From: Tanypteryx hageni
Lineage: Eukaryota; Arthropoda; Insecta; Odonata; Petaluridae
Direction: 5' to 3'
Length of the DNA stretch: 64,000 nucleotides
NCBI GenBank assembly: GCA_028673005.1
Contig: CM054118.1
Span: forward strand, 92,294,858 to 92,358,857
Shown: in pieces, positions 43,605-55,284 of the stretch
Numbering within the stretch: the stretch's first letter is position 1
Layout: each line of letters begins with the position of its first letter
Position numbers and translations under genes: made by a program
The notes under the pieces: model-generated
What the model was told of the DNA's origin: nothing
The model's input: the letters and a program-made list of their open reading frames with translations, nothing else
The model's database searches: none

Positions 43605-44475
43605 CCTATGTATTTTCTGATAAATTACATAGAAAACAAACAAATATGTAAAAAGCAATCACTGTGTTATGTATATCTAATAATTTAAAAACTGGAGGTG
43701 TAATATGAAATTAAATAAGCAAGTACAACTTTCCAGTAAATAATTTTTTGCGACTGGTTAAGAATTAGGTGAGTGGAATTCATGCTTATTTATTTTATTT
43801 CACATCGTAATGGTTTTGAATTTAACTGCAAGTGTTTTTATCACCCTTTCCGCTCTACGTGCAGTGTGGGACGCACTCCAAACGGTGTTGTAGGTGAGGT
43901 TGTTTGTTGTTTGGCCATGACTGACGACAACTCTTTACAATCGGTACTGTTCACCATACAACCGTATCGTAGTATAAAATCGAGTGCGTCCTGCTATTTC
44001 CGATTCACCTTCTTTTGATGAGGAGGGTCTGAAGAAGATAGCAATGTTCTTAGATGTTCACATATTTTCCAATCAAATCTACTTTAGATATATACATATG
44101 TACATTTTTATGCTGAGATTTTTGTTTGGGGGAATTTTCTATAAAGAGTTATTCAAAGTGTGATCACCATGGGAAATTATTTTCCTTATGGTGAATTATT
44201 CATTAAAAACCTATTCGTTTTTGGCGGGGCTTAATGGGATGGGCATGTGAGACTTATAAATACAGAGTAACACTTTCGAAATATTACAAAGTTGCGATCC
44301 AATGCATTTAAGAAAACTATCCTTGCGCCCCACCTCCATAATAAAACCACAGCTCTTAAACAATACCTACTGAACCTGCAATTATAATTTTTGAAATTTT
44401 GTTTTCGATTATTTGCTTAATTTCTTTTATCAAACATTCTTCAGAAAATTTTGTAACTTCTTGCATACTGATTAA
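43605..44475. other. No gene seen
   Basis: AT-rich; no repeat match in the window. Confidence 0.5.
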
Positions 44476-44479
44476 ATAA

Positions 44480-44705
44480 ATTATTCTTTTGGAAAGATTT
44501 TCCAAAAATAATATTTTCGAGAAAACATTTTCGAAAAATACTTTTGGAAATATTTCTTCGATTTCTTTCTGAAAATATTTCGAATAATTTCTTTTGAAAT
44601 TATTTTAAGATTTTTTGGGAAATTTAGAATTATTTGTAAAATATTTTAGCAAAACGTTTCTCAAAAAATTTCATTTGAAAATTTTCGAAGAATTACACTA
44701 GAAAA
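44480..44705. repeat. Degenerate AT-rich simple repeat
   Basis: A loose alternation of TTTTCGAAAAT-, GGAAATATTTC- and TTTGAAAATTTTC-like words over 220 bases. Strongly biased words suggest an old, decayed tandem array. Confidence 0.55.
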
Positions 44706-44709
44706 CCTT

Positions 44710-45800
44710 GGATTTTTTATTTTCAAGATATCTCTTAAACAATGCATTATGGGAAAATGTTTCAAACAAAGGTTGTAGGAAATTAAATTTCCTACAAAAC
44801 TTATTCCAATATTTATTTACATTAATCAAATATGAATGTGCAGTATCCGGTCAGCCGCACAGAGGGGCTGTTATCTTTTTGTGTATATCAATCAAATATG
44901 ATGAATTCGTTTTCAATGGCGGCGTTCATGTGGAGCAGTATAGGTGGTACAGCGTCAAACCGTAAAACGACTTTGTCGTCATCGAGAAAAATTCGTGTGG
45001 AAGGTGGAACTTAAAATGTGGGCGTAGTTGCCGAGTCGGGACGATGGAGAAACAAATACTATCTCTCGAGTTTATTTCGCACTTTATCTCGGCGGGGAAG
45101 ACTGTAAACATACTTTTCGATACGACATCAAGATTATGGTCGCCCTAATCTTTTAATTGAAGACTGCGCGACTTGCCAGGTTGAGCTGTAATTCCATCGT
45201 AAACGCCTGATCTTTAGCTCTTTCTCTTCCACGGGTGAATTATTATTTATTTCGTTTCGAGAAGAATGGGCGATTTGAACGCTTGCAACAGACACCTCAG
45301 ACAGGTTCTCTAAGGGCGGCCTCTCCGAGCCACCTCTTAAATCCATGTTCTTCATTGTCTCTTGGGGATAACTTCTATACGATCCTTTCTTTTCTGATAT
45401 GACCGGTTTAGTATGGCTTCAGTTACAACTTATTTGCTTAACCAAGTGATAGCCACGAAACAAATCGCTGTTGACGTAACACCTAAACTTGGAAATCATC
45501 TCGCGGTCTTAAAGTACGAGAAATAAATTCCCCGTCTTATCCTTGAGAATGGCAATTACTGACTATCTTATTCTCCGTTTTTCATCAGTTTATTTCTGCG
45601 ATGGGTCATCTTGCCTCTTACGTCAGTGTGCCTTAGTGGGAGGGAATGAAAGACCATCGTATGATCATGATTTCCTCATGAGAGCATAATCAGGTTCAAC
45701 TTATGGCTGAATTCTAGTCACAAACTATGCCTCTCCAATAGCCATAAAAAGTTTGGGAAAACTAGATGCTCATTTCGGCTGTAAAGTTGCCTTCATCAGT
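44710..45800. other. No gene seen
   Basis: No coding-like frame. 44930-45110 and 45180-45360 are slightly GC-richer. No family match. Confidence 0.5.
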
Positions 45801-45805
45801 GGTGA

Positions 45806-46095
45806 TTCAATGTTAACGCTCTTTATGGCGCAGACATGGACGGTAAGGAGAAAGGAAGAAAATAATTAGAAAGTTTTGAGATGTGGGTATGGAGGAGGAT
45901 GATGAAAGTGAAATGGATTGAGAGGAAGAGAAACGAAAAAGTATTAGAAATGGTGGGAGAAGAAAGTACGCTAATAAAAACAATCAGTAAAAGAAAAGCA
46001 AATTGGATAGGGATATTGAGAACACAGTGCTGACAAAGGACGATCTTAGAAGGGAAAATTAGTGGAAGAAGAGGAAGAGGGAGTGAAATGTAATT
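45806..46095 (+). mobile_element. LINE 3' fragment (reverse transcriptase C-terminus)
   Basis: Translation in two adjoining frames gives NALYGA and TWTVRR (about 45815-45855), then ESFEMWVWRRMMKVKWIE (45872-45925), NEKVLEMVGEESTLIKTI and SKRKANWIGILR (to about 46020), then LEGKISGRRGRG (46045-46081). This order (YGxETW, MWxWRRM, N-E-V-L, R-K-x-x-W-I-G, E-G-K-x-x-G-x-R-x-R-G) is the familiar C-terminal region of a widespread arthropod non-LTR reverse transcriptase group. It is a different clade from the LINE at 32-35 kb. At least two frameshifts are present and the 5' part is missing. Confidence 0.72.
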
Positions 46096-46099
46096 ATTG

Positions 46100-46440
46100 T
46101 TCTAATTCTTTGGTATGGACAATTGACTTTTCTTAATCTTATGTAAAGTGTGAATAAAAGCATCTTTAGAAAACTTTGCTATTTTTATTGATCTGTAGCA
46201 TACAATCTAAGTAAAAACAATGTGCTTGCTATGCAAACGCAACTTCAAGACAAGTCCCCTAGCCCCCCTTCCAACCAGATTACTGCCCCTAATTATAATT
46301 ATTATAATCTTATTTTATTTAATTGTTTTGTACCAAATGAAATAATATTTGTGAATACCTTTTCAATTACTGTGAAAACACGCATATCGCCCTTCCCCCC
46401 TCCCTAAAGACATTTTCCGGGTCAGCCGCTGAGTTAGCCA
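46100..46440. other. No gene seen
   Basis: AT-rich with a C-rich end that leads into the next block. Confidence 0.5.
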
Positions 46441-46444
46441 CTCC

Positions 46445-46966
46445 CGTTGCATTCTAGGAAGGTTTCCCTCCCCTCACCCTCCTCCTTTCTGCCTTCTCCT
46501 CTCCCCTTCCTCCAGTGCATCAGCATTTCCCCTGTTGTCCTTCACGACTCACTTCCACTCGCCTGCCCTCCCTCACTCTTTCCTCCCCCCTCTCCTCATG
46601 CCCCCTTCTCAACAACTCCCCCTCCTCCCGCCTTCCCTTGCACTCACTCTTGCTCTCGAAGGCGTGCTAGACTGGCCAATCGGAACGTGCCTCTTCCTTC
46701 CCGTGACCCTCTGCGCCTTGACTCGCGCTCCCAATCAGCTGGGGTGGCCTCGTAAAAATACCGATAGTCTCTTTGAGGAGTAGGAATCCTCCGGGAGCCA
46801 GTGTTCGCTTTCATCGTCGTGTCAAGTAGTGGCACATGGTGTTTTTGGTGCTGTGGAATTTATCGTGTTCGAATCAATCCAAGGCGTGCTTTCTGACGGT
46901 AACAGCCTGGGATTTGGTGCGCGTGTGAGTGTATGTGCGCCTGTGTCGCTTGCGTTGTCGAGGATA
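46445..46966 (+). promoter_or_regulatory. GC-rich promoter and 5' leader candidate
   Basis: A pyrimidine-rich tract at 46465-46640 (CTCCTTTCTGCC, CTCCCCCTCCTCC) is followed by CpG-rich sequence with CCAAT at 46676-46680 and again near 46730 (CCAATCAGC). CCAAT pairs are common in promoters of many animal genes. The start site is not resolved. The block leads without break into the candidate exon at 46967. Confidence 0.4.
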
Positions 46967-47214
46967 ATGGGCACCGCCGACGGAACGGAAAATGGTTCCA
47001 AGTCCCCGCAGCATGGTTGTTCTCTGGTGCAGGAGGACTCTCCGTCCTCCGACAGTCCTCAGAAGAAGAAGACGCCGCGGTTTCCGTCGAGAGAGAGGCA
47101 TTACGCGGTGAGGCGCCGGCGTAGGGGGAGCGCGTCCCAGAGCCCCAAACGGGTGGACGCCAAGGACGCCTCGGACAAGTGCTGCCACGACAACGTCTGC
47201 GCCGACGGAGAGAA
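46967..47214 (+). CDS. Candidate first coding exon, unknown gene
   Basis: ATG at 46967 (context GATAATGG) starts MGTADGTENGSKSPQHG..., 82 codons, ending at a good donor GAGAA/GTAAGG (GT at 47215-47216). Without splicing, TAA at 47216-47218 would close it. The peptide is hydrophilic: a Ser/Asp stretch EDSPSSDSPQKKK, then a very basic run ERHYAVRRRRRGSASQSPKR with possible SP/SQ phosphorylation and nuclear-localisation features, then DKCCHDNVCADGE. The GC-rich, CpG-rich setting and non-repetitive sequence favour a real 5' exon. The Cys-His end loosely recalls the segment before the first membrane helix in ZnT-type zinc transporters; that is only a guess. No second exon was found. Confidence 0.42.
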
Positions 47215-47219
47215 GTAAG

Positions 47220-49000
47220 GAAGGTGGACGCCTCGTGGTCGAACGTCGCTGTCTTTTTGTTGTGATTTCTCCCTTGTGTTGTTGTTGGAGATATTCGGGT
47301 CGAGCGGTTTTCTTTTTTGTCTTTGTGAAAGCGAGACTTTAGCGTCCCATAGTTGTGATTTCACCGATCAGCAGGCCAGCTCTGGAGGGATCGGTAGGTT
47401 TATCTCGAGCACGTTTTTTCTCTTGAATTTGAAATATTAGTTAGTTTTAATATGATCATTGAAATGCGCTGCGGAATGTTGTGTATGTTATTTTAAAATA
47501 ATTACGATGGTGATTGATTACATAAAAATGCAACATGGTTTTGTTTATTCTATCGAGGTGACAATCGCTTGCTATGATGCCACAGGTTAAAATTTTATTT
47601 TATTGCTGAAAATGTATGAATGCAGCCAGATGAGATCTGAATACATCGCATGCTTCGCGTGCGGCTTTGAATTGTCCAATTTTATTGTGCGGGTAATGGA
47701 GAGAGCGCGTACTTCCACAATACTTGTGAAATGAAATTTCGCTGCCAAGCACGTCCCTTCCTCGATAAAAAATAACATTGGAGCGTAAGTAATGATCTAT
47801 TTCGACGTGTTTCTCGGCGAACGCAATTAGCAATGAAACCGATCTCTCCCGGAGAGCGATATTTTTTAATCGAGGAGCCTGTTTCGTCACCGTCCATCGC
47901 AGCTGATGATTTCTTTTGTCCCTCGGGTCGTGCACGCGGTCAAGCAAACTTCCACACGTGCATCGCATTGCCACGCAACCTGTTTGCGAACCGATGCGCG
48001 TAACTTTTTTTTCGCCCCTTCGGTGGGCTTTTCTGAAAGGGGCATGTTCTGCTGAGACTCCCTTCAACGGTTCATCGTATTCTCGGCTTCGAACCGGCTT
48101 CGCCCCACCTGTCGCGTAAGCACCGCGATGCCTACGTCATCGACGTGTTTTGGTGTCGTACAAGACGAGAATGTCGCCGGTTGAATGGTTAGTCACGCAA
48201 GCGCAGAACGAGCGGAAGGCATTTCTCCGGTTGCCAGCTCGCGCGATCGGATTCTTGCCTCTGGGAAAGAGATCGTATCGTTATCCGCACGTGATTCTCG
48301 TTTTGTCGTCGCCATGCCAGCTGCCGTTTTCATCGCGTCGTTCGTCTCCGTGATCGATGATCGTCTAACGGGATCCCCGCACTCGGTGTCGATTGCTCGG
48401 CAATGAAAGGATCGGAATATTTCAAATGTCCTCTTTCATGTCGTTTGCGCCGAAAAGTTATTCAAGATTGTACGGCCAGCTTTCCCCACGTATAAATTTC
48501 CGCTTTGATGTTTAGGATATTGGTACATTTTTTATGAAAGTTAACGGCAGGACGTTCCTGGGAGATATAGCAACATTATAGAAAACACCTTAGTTGTGTA
48601 GAATATTATTTTTCTTGCATTAGCATTTTATTAAATATAACTTGAACATTTGAGTACATATTAAATTAATACTCATTTATGGGCAAATTAACGTTTGACG
48701 CCATTTGCAGGCGGCTTTCGCCATATCCTAGTTAGGACACAAAAATGTCACACACGTCGGAAGACGATCACACTAGCGCCACAAGTGTTCTATTTTAGAT
48801 TGTACTATCGGTGAACTGCCACTGTTGATGGCTGCTTTCTAGCCGAAATGTTAATCTGTTACCTCAACATGTTATGGCTACTGTAGCTTCCCTGTTTAGG
48901 CAAAACTGCTTCAAACATTTCCCCGATTTTCGCCCGAAATTCCAACGAGAGAAATACCCTCCAAACGTTTGAGCGAGGGAATATGCTTCCCTGCGAGAAA
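47220..49000. other. No supported gene; moderately GC-rich to 48.45 kb
   Basis: If the exon at 46967 is real, this is the beginning of its intron. A 155-codon frame on the minus strand (47600-48067) is open but overlaps other open frames, carries no domain I know and fits the higher GC content. 47900-48400 is CpG-rich and could hold regulatory sequence. Confidence 0.4.
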
Positions 49001-49004
49001 AGAA

Positions 49005-49391
49005 GGTACTTATCCGTTTGACCCCCCACTCGAGTTTTTCTCCTTTTTCATTTCGCTGCGCGAGTTCCTTTTTTTCGCTTTGGTTGGTAACGCTAACTAA
49101 ACTAAATTTGAACATGAATAATTACGTGGAGCAGTACTCCATTGGAACTCGGCTGGGCCAGGGAAGGGAAATTACAACGTGAAGGAACGTGTTACTCGGC
49201 CCAAGCGGGTTGGGTAAAATGGTCGAAGTGTTTTTGGTTCATCCTCAGGCTCACTGTGTTCCTCCATCGGGTTGGGAAGCGTTCTTCTTAATATATACCA
49301 GTCGTGTTACCAACTCAAGCGAAAAAAAGGAAATGAAAGCGACATGAAAAAGTAGAAAAACTCGATTGGGGGGTCAAACGGAAAATTACCG
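49005..49391. repeat. Foldback: 87-bp inverted repeat, 212-bp spacer
   Basis: The arms 49005-49091 and 49304-49390 are reverse complements at roughly 80-85 percent identity. Examples are CCGTTTGACCCCCCACTCGA against its partner ending TTGGGGGGTCAAACGG, and CTTTTTTTCGCTT against AAGCGAAAAAAAGG. Arm ends are GGTAC/TTATCC and AGTTGGTAAC. The spacer contains no open frame of note. A third partial relative (CGTTTGACCGAGTTTTTTGG) is at 49450-49469. Confidence 0.82.
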
Positions 49392-49474
49392 AAACGAAAT
49401 GGAGAAAGGAAGATCGGTAAAAGCTTTTGCAAACAAAAATGAGGATATCGTTTGACCGAGTTTTTTGGCGAGTC

Positions 49475-52395
49475 TTTCGTCTCGTTCCTAGAGTTATTCT
49501 CCTTGAGGTTGGTCCGTAAAACTCTTGCCTTACTTAAGCTCTGGGTTCCGGTTGAGATGTGGAAATAAATAGTATCACTTTTTCACAAGTTACTGCAGTC
49601 CCGGATACGCGTTGTTATTCTTCCGGAGATAAGCCGTGTCACTCGAAGGCCCTTTTCCCTAGCATCTTACGCTTTGGAGTAAGTATTCGACGCTTTATGG
49701 TGGGACGGCTGCAGCTGAAACACGAATCTGAAAGTGTTTTAGAAAGCTCGTTTTCTTCATTGTACGCAGAATGCGATGCCCTCATGCGGTGCTATACAAA
49801 TAAATAAATAATATTTTCCTGTGTTTGTACTGAAAAAAGCGCGTGAAATCACTCGGAATACACCTGAAAATTTTCTAGCCGCTTAGAGGCATAGATATTT
49901 TTTGTGTACGAATTAGCTGGTGGGAGCTTCACTTTTCCGCCATACTGTTATAAAGGGACTCACGATCCTCACGACAATGAAAACGACCGTAATTTTCACG
50001 TCAAGTGGTCGAGCTCATAATGCGATTTCAAAATCCCCTCCGGATTATTTTTACTTTCTCAATATACGATGTATAGTGTTTTCATGAAAAAAATCGTTTT
50101 CGAGATTTCAACGGAATACACGGTTTAAGGTCCCCTGGACACGTTTTGACCATTTTATCGATTATGTCTGTGTGTGTCTATGTGATAGGAATTTTGCGGG
50201 TGCTCTAACTCGAACACTATTAATCAGATCATCGCGAAATTTTATATTTGTTATTTTTGTTAAAGGGACTAGAGTTGTTTGGCTTTTGGTAAAAATCGGT
50301 CGAACGAAAGTGGATGTTTACTCTTGTCACTTATACGTCTTTTTGACATATTTGCTTTAATACTTGATCAATGTAAAAAATTAATCGAATGAAAGATGTA
50401 GGAAATTTAGTTTTCTACAACGTTTGTTCGACACATTTTTCCATATATTGCATTGTTTATGAGATTTTTTTAAATTTATATTTTTTAACTACCACCATAT
50501 TAGAAATATTACAGGTATGGAGGAAGTCATGCAGTGGCTACGTCAGATTTATTTAGTTTTTACCTTTCCAGTCCTATTTCCGAGGTACTCCAACGTCTTT
50601 GGATATAAAGGATCCATTTTCAGTTAAACCTCCGCAACTTCCTTCTAACCATAGAACCCACACCGCTCAGATTAAGAAGGATTCAACCGTAAGACGAACA
50701 TTAATACATATTGAATCCGATTCGGTTGCGGCTGAGCGAGCGATGCCCGAGCATTCCATCGAGTTCACTGTGTCGACGTAATCTCTTCCCATTCATTCTT
50801 CCTTTCCGCTCTCCTTGACGCCTCGAGGACAAATGCGGGAGAAGAATCGCAGGCCGCGAGTGTGCGTTTTCCTTCGCGGACCGAATGGACGCGAGAAGGC
50901 GTCTGAGCCCGAGGCTGCGATCTTCCCAGAAGGTCTGATCGGCCAGCAGACGTCCGTTATTTATTTTCGTAAGATCAATCCACCGTGAAGCCGTAGGGAA
51001 ATCACTTTGGGTTCCCAGCGAGGCACTCTAGGGGCACATTTGGGCCCTCCTTCATCTTCAGATGTTGTGTAGTCGCGAGATGAGAAACTGGAGGGTAAAT
51101 TATCATTGATACAACTGGAGAAGCTGCTTGTTTATTACGTATAATTTGTAGTTTATCATAAAAATAGGGAACGTTATGTTTAAGTTTTTTGTAGTTCTTT
51201 GATTAGGAAGCTTTTATGTTTGGACATTAAAATTGCTCTTGTAAATTGGCTTGTTGATATTATTTACTATTATTTAATTTCTTTGATGCTAACTGCACGT
51301 GCATCAAAGGAAATTTTCATAACATCAAGGGTTGGACATATATTCACCTACAAATTTAACACATTCACCTTGTACAAAAGACCCACTTTTTCCATAAATA
51401 TTAAATATAGTCGCATTGTCGTGGTCGGAAGTCTTCCTCGCTAAACAATTATCCTCGTGATATCTCATGAATTGATCGATTATTTTTAATTGTAAAATCC
51501 GTGTAGCAGACTCGGTTTTCCAATTATATACTGAAAATTTGAGTATAATTTTTTCCGTGACAAACTCCAGTTTGTATTCACAGCTGGGTGTGAAAAAATC
51601 TGCAAATAACTTTGTGCAATCTGCAAGGCCCGTAATTAATTTGAATGGATCGTGTTTAAATGAGAATTAGTTATCGATCATCAGTTTTCCGGATTATTAT
51701 GTTCCATACGATTGAATTAATAGCACCTGGCCTAACCACGCGGAACGTATAGAGGTAGAAGATGAGACGGGCTGATGACGGCGTTTCTCCCGAAGCAGCC
51801 TACTTGTCTCTTCGAATCGAAACGGAGATTAAGTGGCGTTGTTTTTTCATAAGTTTTGCATTACATCTTCTGCTTCTTTTTTTGCGGTTAAAGCCACCAT
51901 CCGACAGGGAATGGATCCATTTTCGAGTCCTGTAATTTATCTGTGTGATTGGTTGAGGTGAGAAGGAAAACGTTGGAGAAGTATACATCGATTGTCTAAG
52001 TTCTAAACAGCTAAGTATCTCCGCATGCAAAACAAGTCTATAATTAATAGATTAGTCAAAATTGTGTTTTTGCGTAACAATTATAAATAATAAATTTCAT
52101 GTAAATAATTCAGAAGTGTTCATGTAAAATACGCCAATAGGGACGAGTGCCGTGTCTTACATACGTTGATTTAACGAACTTTTTGTTCAAAAAATGCTCT
52201 TTTATGAGAATCCAGCAAATTAAAAATCCTTGATAAGTTTCAGCGAACCCTATATTTTTTGGCTTCGGAGACTCGAATCTTTTACTCGCGACAGTTCAGA
52301 GTTGTCCTATTTCCTTGGATATGTGCAAAGGCAGCGCGAATGAATGCGACCATGTATTTTGAAAGCACGAGGGAACAATCTCTTCGGTTCATAAC
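49475..52395. other. No supported gene; one dispersed repeat segment
   Basis: 50502-50560 matches 1268-1320 (TATTACAGGTATGGAGGAAG). 50800-51060 is GC-richer and CpG-containing, without a coding-like frame. The remainder is AT-rich. Confidence 0.45.
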
Positions 52396-52399
52396 GTGA

Positions 52400-52865
52400 T
52401 TGCGGCGTGTCGAAAAAATCACTTTAACGTTCGGAAGGCGGGCGAAGGACTCTTTATTCTCGAGGCTGTGTCTAATCATTCCGAAGCCTCCTTTTTATAT
52501 TCCTTTTTTCTCTTGGGTCGTTTTCCGATCCCATATCCCTTCGCTCCCTCGCCTCTTTCCTCCGACGGTGCCACGTCTCGCCGCTTTATTTATTTTTTCC
52601 GCTGACGCTTATGGCATCTATATATTAAGTGCGTATTCAGTCGCCTCTTGTTTGCCTCGCTTTTCTTATCCGTTTTGGAGATAAGAGGGCGTCGACACGC
52701 CCATCTCTTTTCTCTTCGCCGCCTCGCGTCTCTTCGAATTTTTGGGTGCTCTGCTCAAGGACGCTTCAACCGAGTGTCGGTTTCATTGCTAAACCGTTGG
52801 CAGCGCTTTATGTCGTAAAATTGTTGCCTTCGGCGAGACACTCGGAGCAGCGCTATTAATAGCTT
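52400..52865. promoter_or_regulatory. GC-rich island, possible regulatory region
   Basis: CpG-rich compared with its flanks, with pyrimidine-rich stretches (CTCCCTCGCCTCTTTCCTCC). TATATATTAAG at 52619 and a TCAGT initiator-like word at 52637 are only 20 bases apart, too close for a classic core promoter. Open frames on the plus strand show no protein signature. Confidence 0.2.
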
Positions 52866-52869
52866 CGGC

Positions 52870-54585
52870 GAGGGAGATGTCGTGGATATTTTACAGGGCA
52901 CGGCGAAGGTGCTATGAAAATACGATTTTGATTTGTGAAGGAGGTTGAGGGGTAGTATATTAGACCGCAGTCAGCCGAGAAGTTCATTTCCAAGCATCTT
53001 TTCGATCACTGCCATACTCTCGTTGGTTCTCGTTAATGATTTTCGTCCATAAGGATGTTTTGTAGTACAAATTAACGTTGGGAATGGCGATGGTATCTAG
53101 CAGGAGACCTCAACGCATGGATGAAGAAGAGAACGTTTTTATTCCTTACAGTCGATTTTCGTAAATTCTTGCACAAAACCGGCTGTCTTGTTACTCCTGA
53201 AACCGGTAGTTTTTTCGAATTTAAGTACATATATATAAAATATTTTTTATTTGCGAAGGAATGATACAATTGAATTGTTGGAAACCATAATTTGTGTAAA
53301 AAAGCAGTACTAGCTCGTCATTTCGCGACGCTTTAAAACTTGGAAGCAGTTTAAGGTGCGTTTTAAGAGTTACATCGCCTGTAGAGATGCATGCAAATCC
53401 AAGTCGTCATAAATGTCACAGAATCTCATTAAAAGTCGCACTGCATCACTTTTCTATCGGGACGGTTTTTTAGGTTTTGCGTTTTTATATTGCGTGTGTC
53501 AAAGGTGGCAAAGATAGAGCTGCTCGGATGAAGACGAAGGCTCTTATTTTTATAGCTTCGATATATTCCTTGGAATGTTCTTTATGTACCCTACTGGATG
53601 GCGTCTCATTTCATGCAAAGGATTCAAGTCTCCTCTGTTAATGTAAATGCAGTAGGCGTTGCAAATTTGCGCAAGGCTCGCTGCCTATTTGTTAGATGCC
53701 AGCAACGGGAAATAAATCCCCTTCTCGAAATGTTTTTCCCGTTAGGGTTGGTTATTATTTTATTATTTTCCTTTTTCGAGCATTTTTTACGCCTGTCTTA
53801 GGCAATCTTTTCAAGATATTTCCTTCATTCAATGGTGGACTTGTTAAGAAGGAGCATCTGAGGCATCTGTTGGAGCGGACGGATTAGAAAGAAGCCCTCT
53901 TTCTTGGCCATTCGATGGACACAAATTTTACGCCCCAAAGATTTCCTAGGGTGAATCATTCCTCTGTTGTCCGTTTGTTTAGTTCTCGGTTAACACAGAC
54001 TTCTTATTCCGTCATTTAATCGATTATGTCATTCAGCCGTTTTTCATTCTAGCTCATCAGAGTGTTCATTCTTAGGCTTTTCTCGGAGTTAACATTCAAC
54101 GAGATTAATTTTAAGGAAACGACGACATAAATATTTTGCGAAGCGGATAGGAATAATCTAGATGTCTGCAAATGCGTGTTGCCGCACTTACAACTATTCG
54201 CATAAATTTTGTCCTCTGCAAAAAAGATTTCATTTTGATATTACGAGTTATTTATTTTACTTGCTTTCGTCCTTTCGTAAACCGAAAAGTTACGCACGCA
54301 GGAATGGCCTGTGATTACCGATTGGCTCGATAGAATTGTAGAACCTGACTGTTCGTCTTCATTTCCATCCTCCATGCGGATAATTAATTGACAGGCCCTA
54401 GTTGGCTTTTATTTATGCAAAATGAACATCTCTTCTTCCGAATCGCCGACTTATTTTTTCATCAAAACACTTACAATTTGACGTAATTGATTAAGATGGA
54501 ACGCGCGCCTGAAAATTTCTCGAGCTAATTTTAAATTCTAGGAAGATTGTTGCTTTTTTCAGCGCACCCAGCCCGTGGGATAGCT
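52870..54585. other. No gene seen
   Basis: AT-rich, no family match, no protein-like frame. Confidence 0.5.
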
Positions 54586-54590
54586 TAGTT

Positions 54591-55178
54591 CATGGTTTCT
54601 CAGCTGCGGCCACCAGAACATTTTTATGCGGCCACCGACAAAATTTTCAACGTGAAATGATTAACACGCAGATTGAAATGTCACATTTTCTTATAATTTA
54701 TATTTCACCCAAAAAGAACCAAAATATAGACGCGATATGAATTACGTCTGTCTTCTTTTAGTCCGCCATGGTATAAGCGACTAGTGGTAGGAAATTTGTT
54801 TTCAATTTTTCTTGCTTCCGTCGTCCTGAACAGACAAAAGATCCAAGGTCTCTGAATTTTGATTTAATTTTCCTGTTAACAAGTTGCTATAATTGTAAAT
54901 TGTAAATGTATTTACTTTTTCACGTATTCTTACGTATATTCTCACTAATTGTGATTTCAACATGTATTTCCTATTATATTTGCAAAGACAATGTAAATTA
55001 TTAGTATAGAACTTCGTTAATATTATAGTTCATTGTTATTTTATATCTATATACAATTTGGGATTTTTTTCCGAAAGACCAAATATTACCTTTAACTCTA
55101 AATTTAACAGTGAGGCCACCAGGATTCTATTGATGGCCGCAGTTGCGGCCAAGACGAAATTTGGCCCGAGAAACACTG
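54591..55178. mobile_element. hAT-type element, 588 bp
   Basis: Left end CATGGTTTCTCAGCTGCGGC, right end read inward CAGTGTTTCTCGGGCCAAAT. Target duplication GCTTAGTT (54583-54590) and GTTTAGTT (55179-55186), seven of eight. GCGGCCACCAGAAC/GCGGCCACCGAC near the left and GATGGCCGCAGTTGCGGCC near the right are subterminal repeats. There is no transposase; the inner AT-rich part is unique. Confidence 0.85.
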
Positions 55179-55284
55179 GTTTAGTTTCAGTGGTTCCGGC
55201 TTCATGCGAGACTTGTTTCCACCGCTGTGCGATTCCGCCGCCGTGCTCTGCTGCATTAATTTGCATTCCTTTGTTCTTTTTACT

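Noticed and set aside
47600..48067. 155-codon frame on the minus strand
   Set aside because: It overlaps other open frames in a GC-richer region, has no recognised domain, no splice logic and no repeat or transposon similarity that would support it.
52619..52641. TATA box plus TCAGT initiator
   Set aside because: Spacing of 20 bases is too short for a standard core promoter, and no exon follows.
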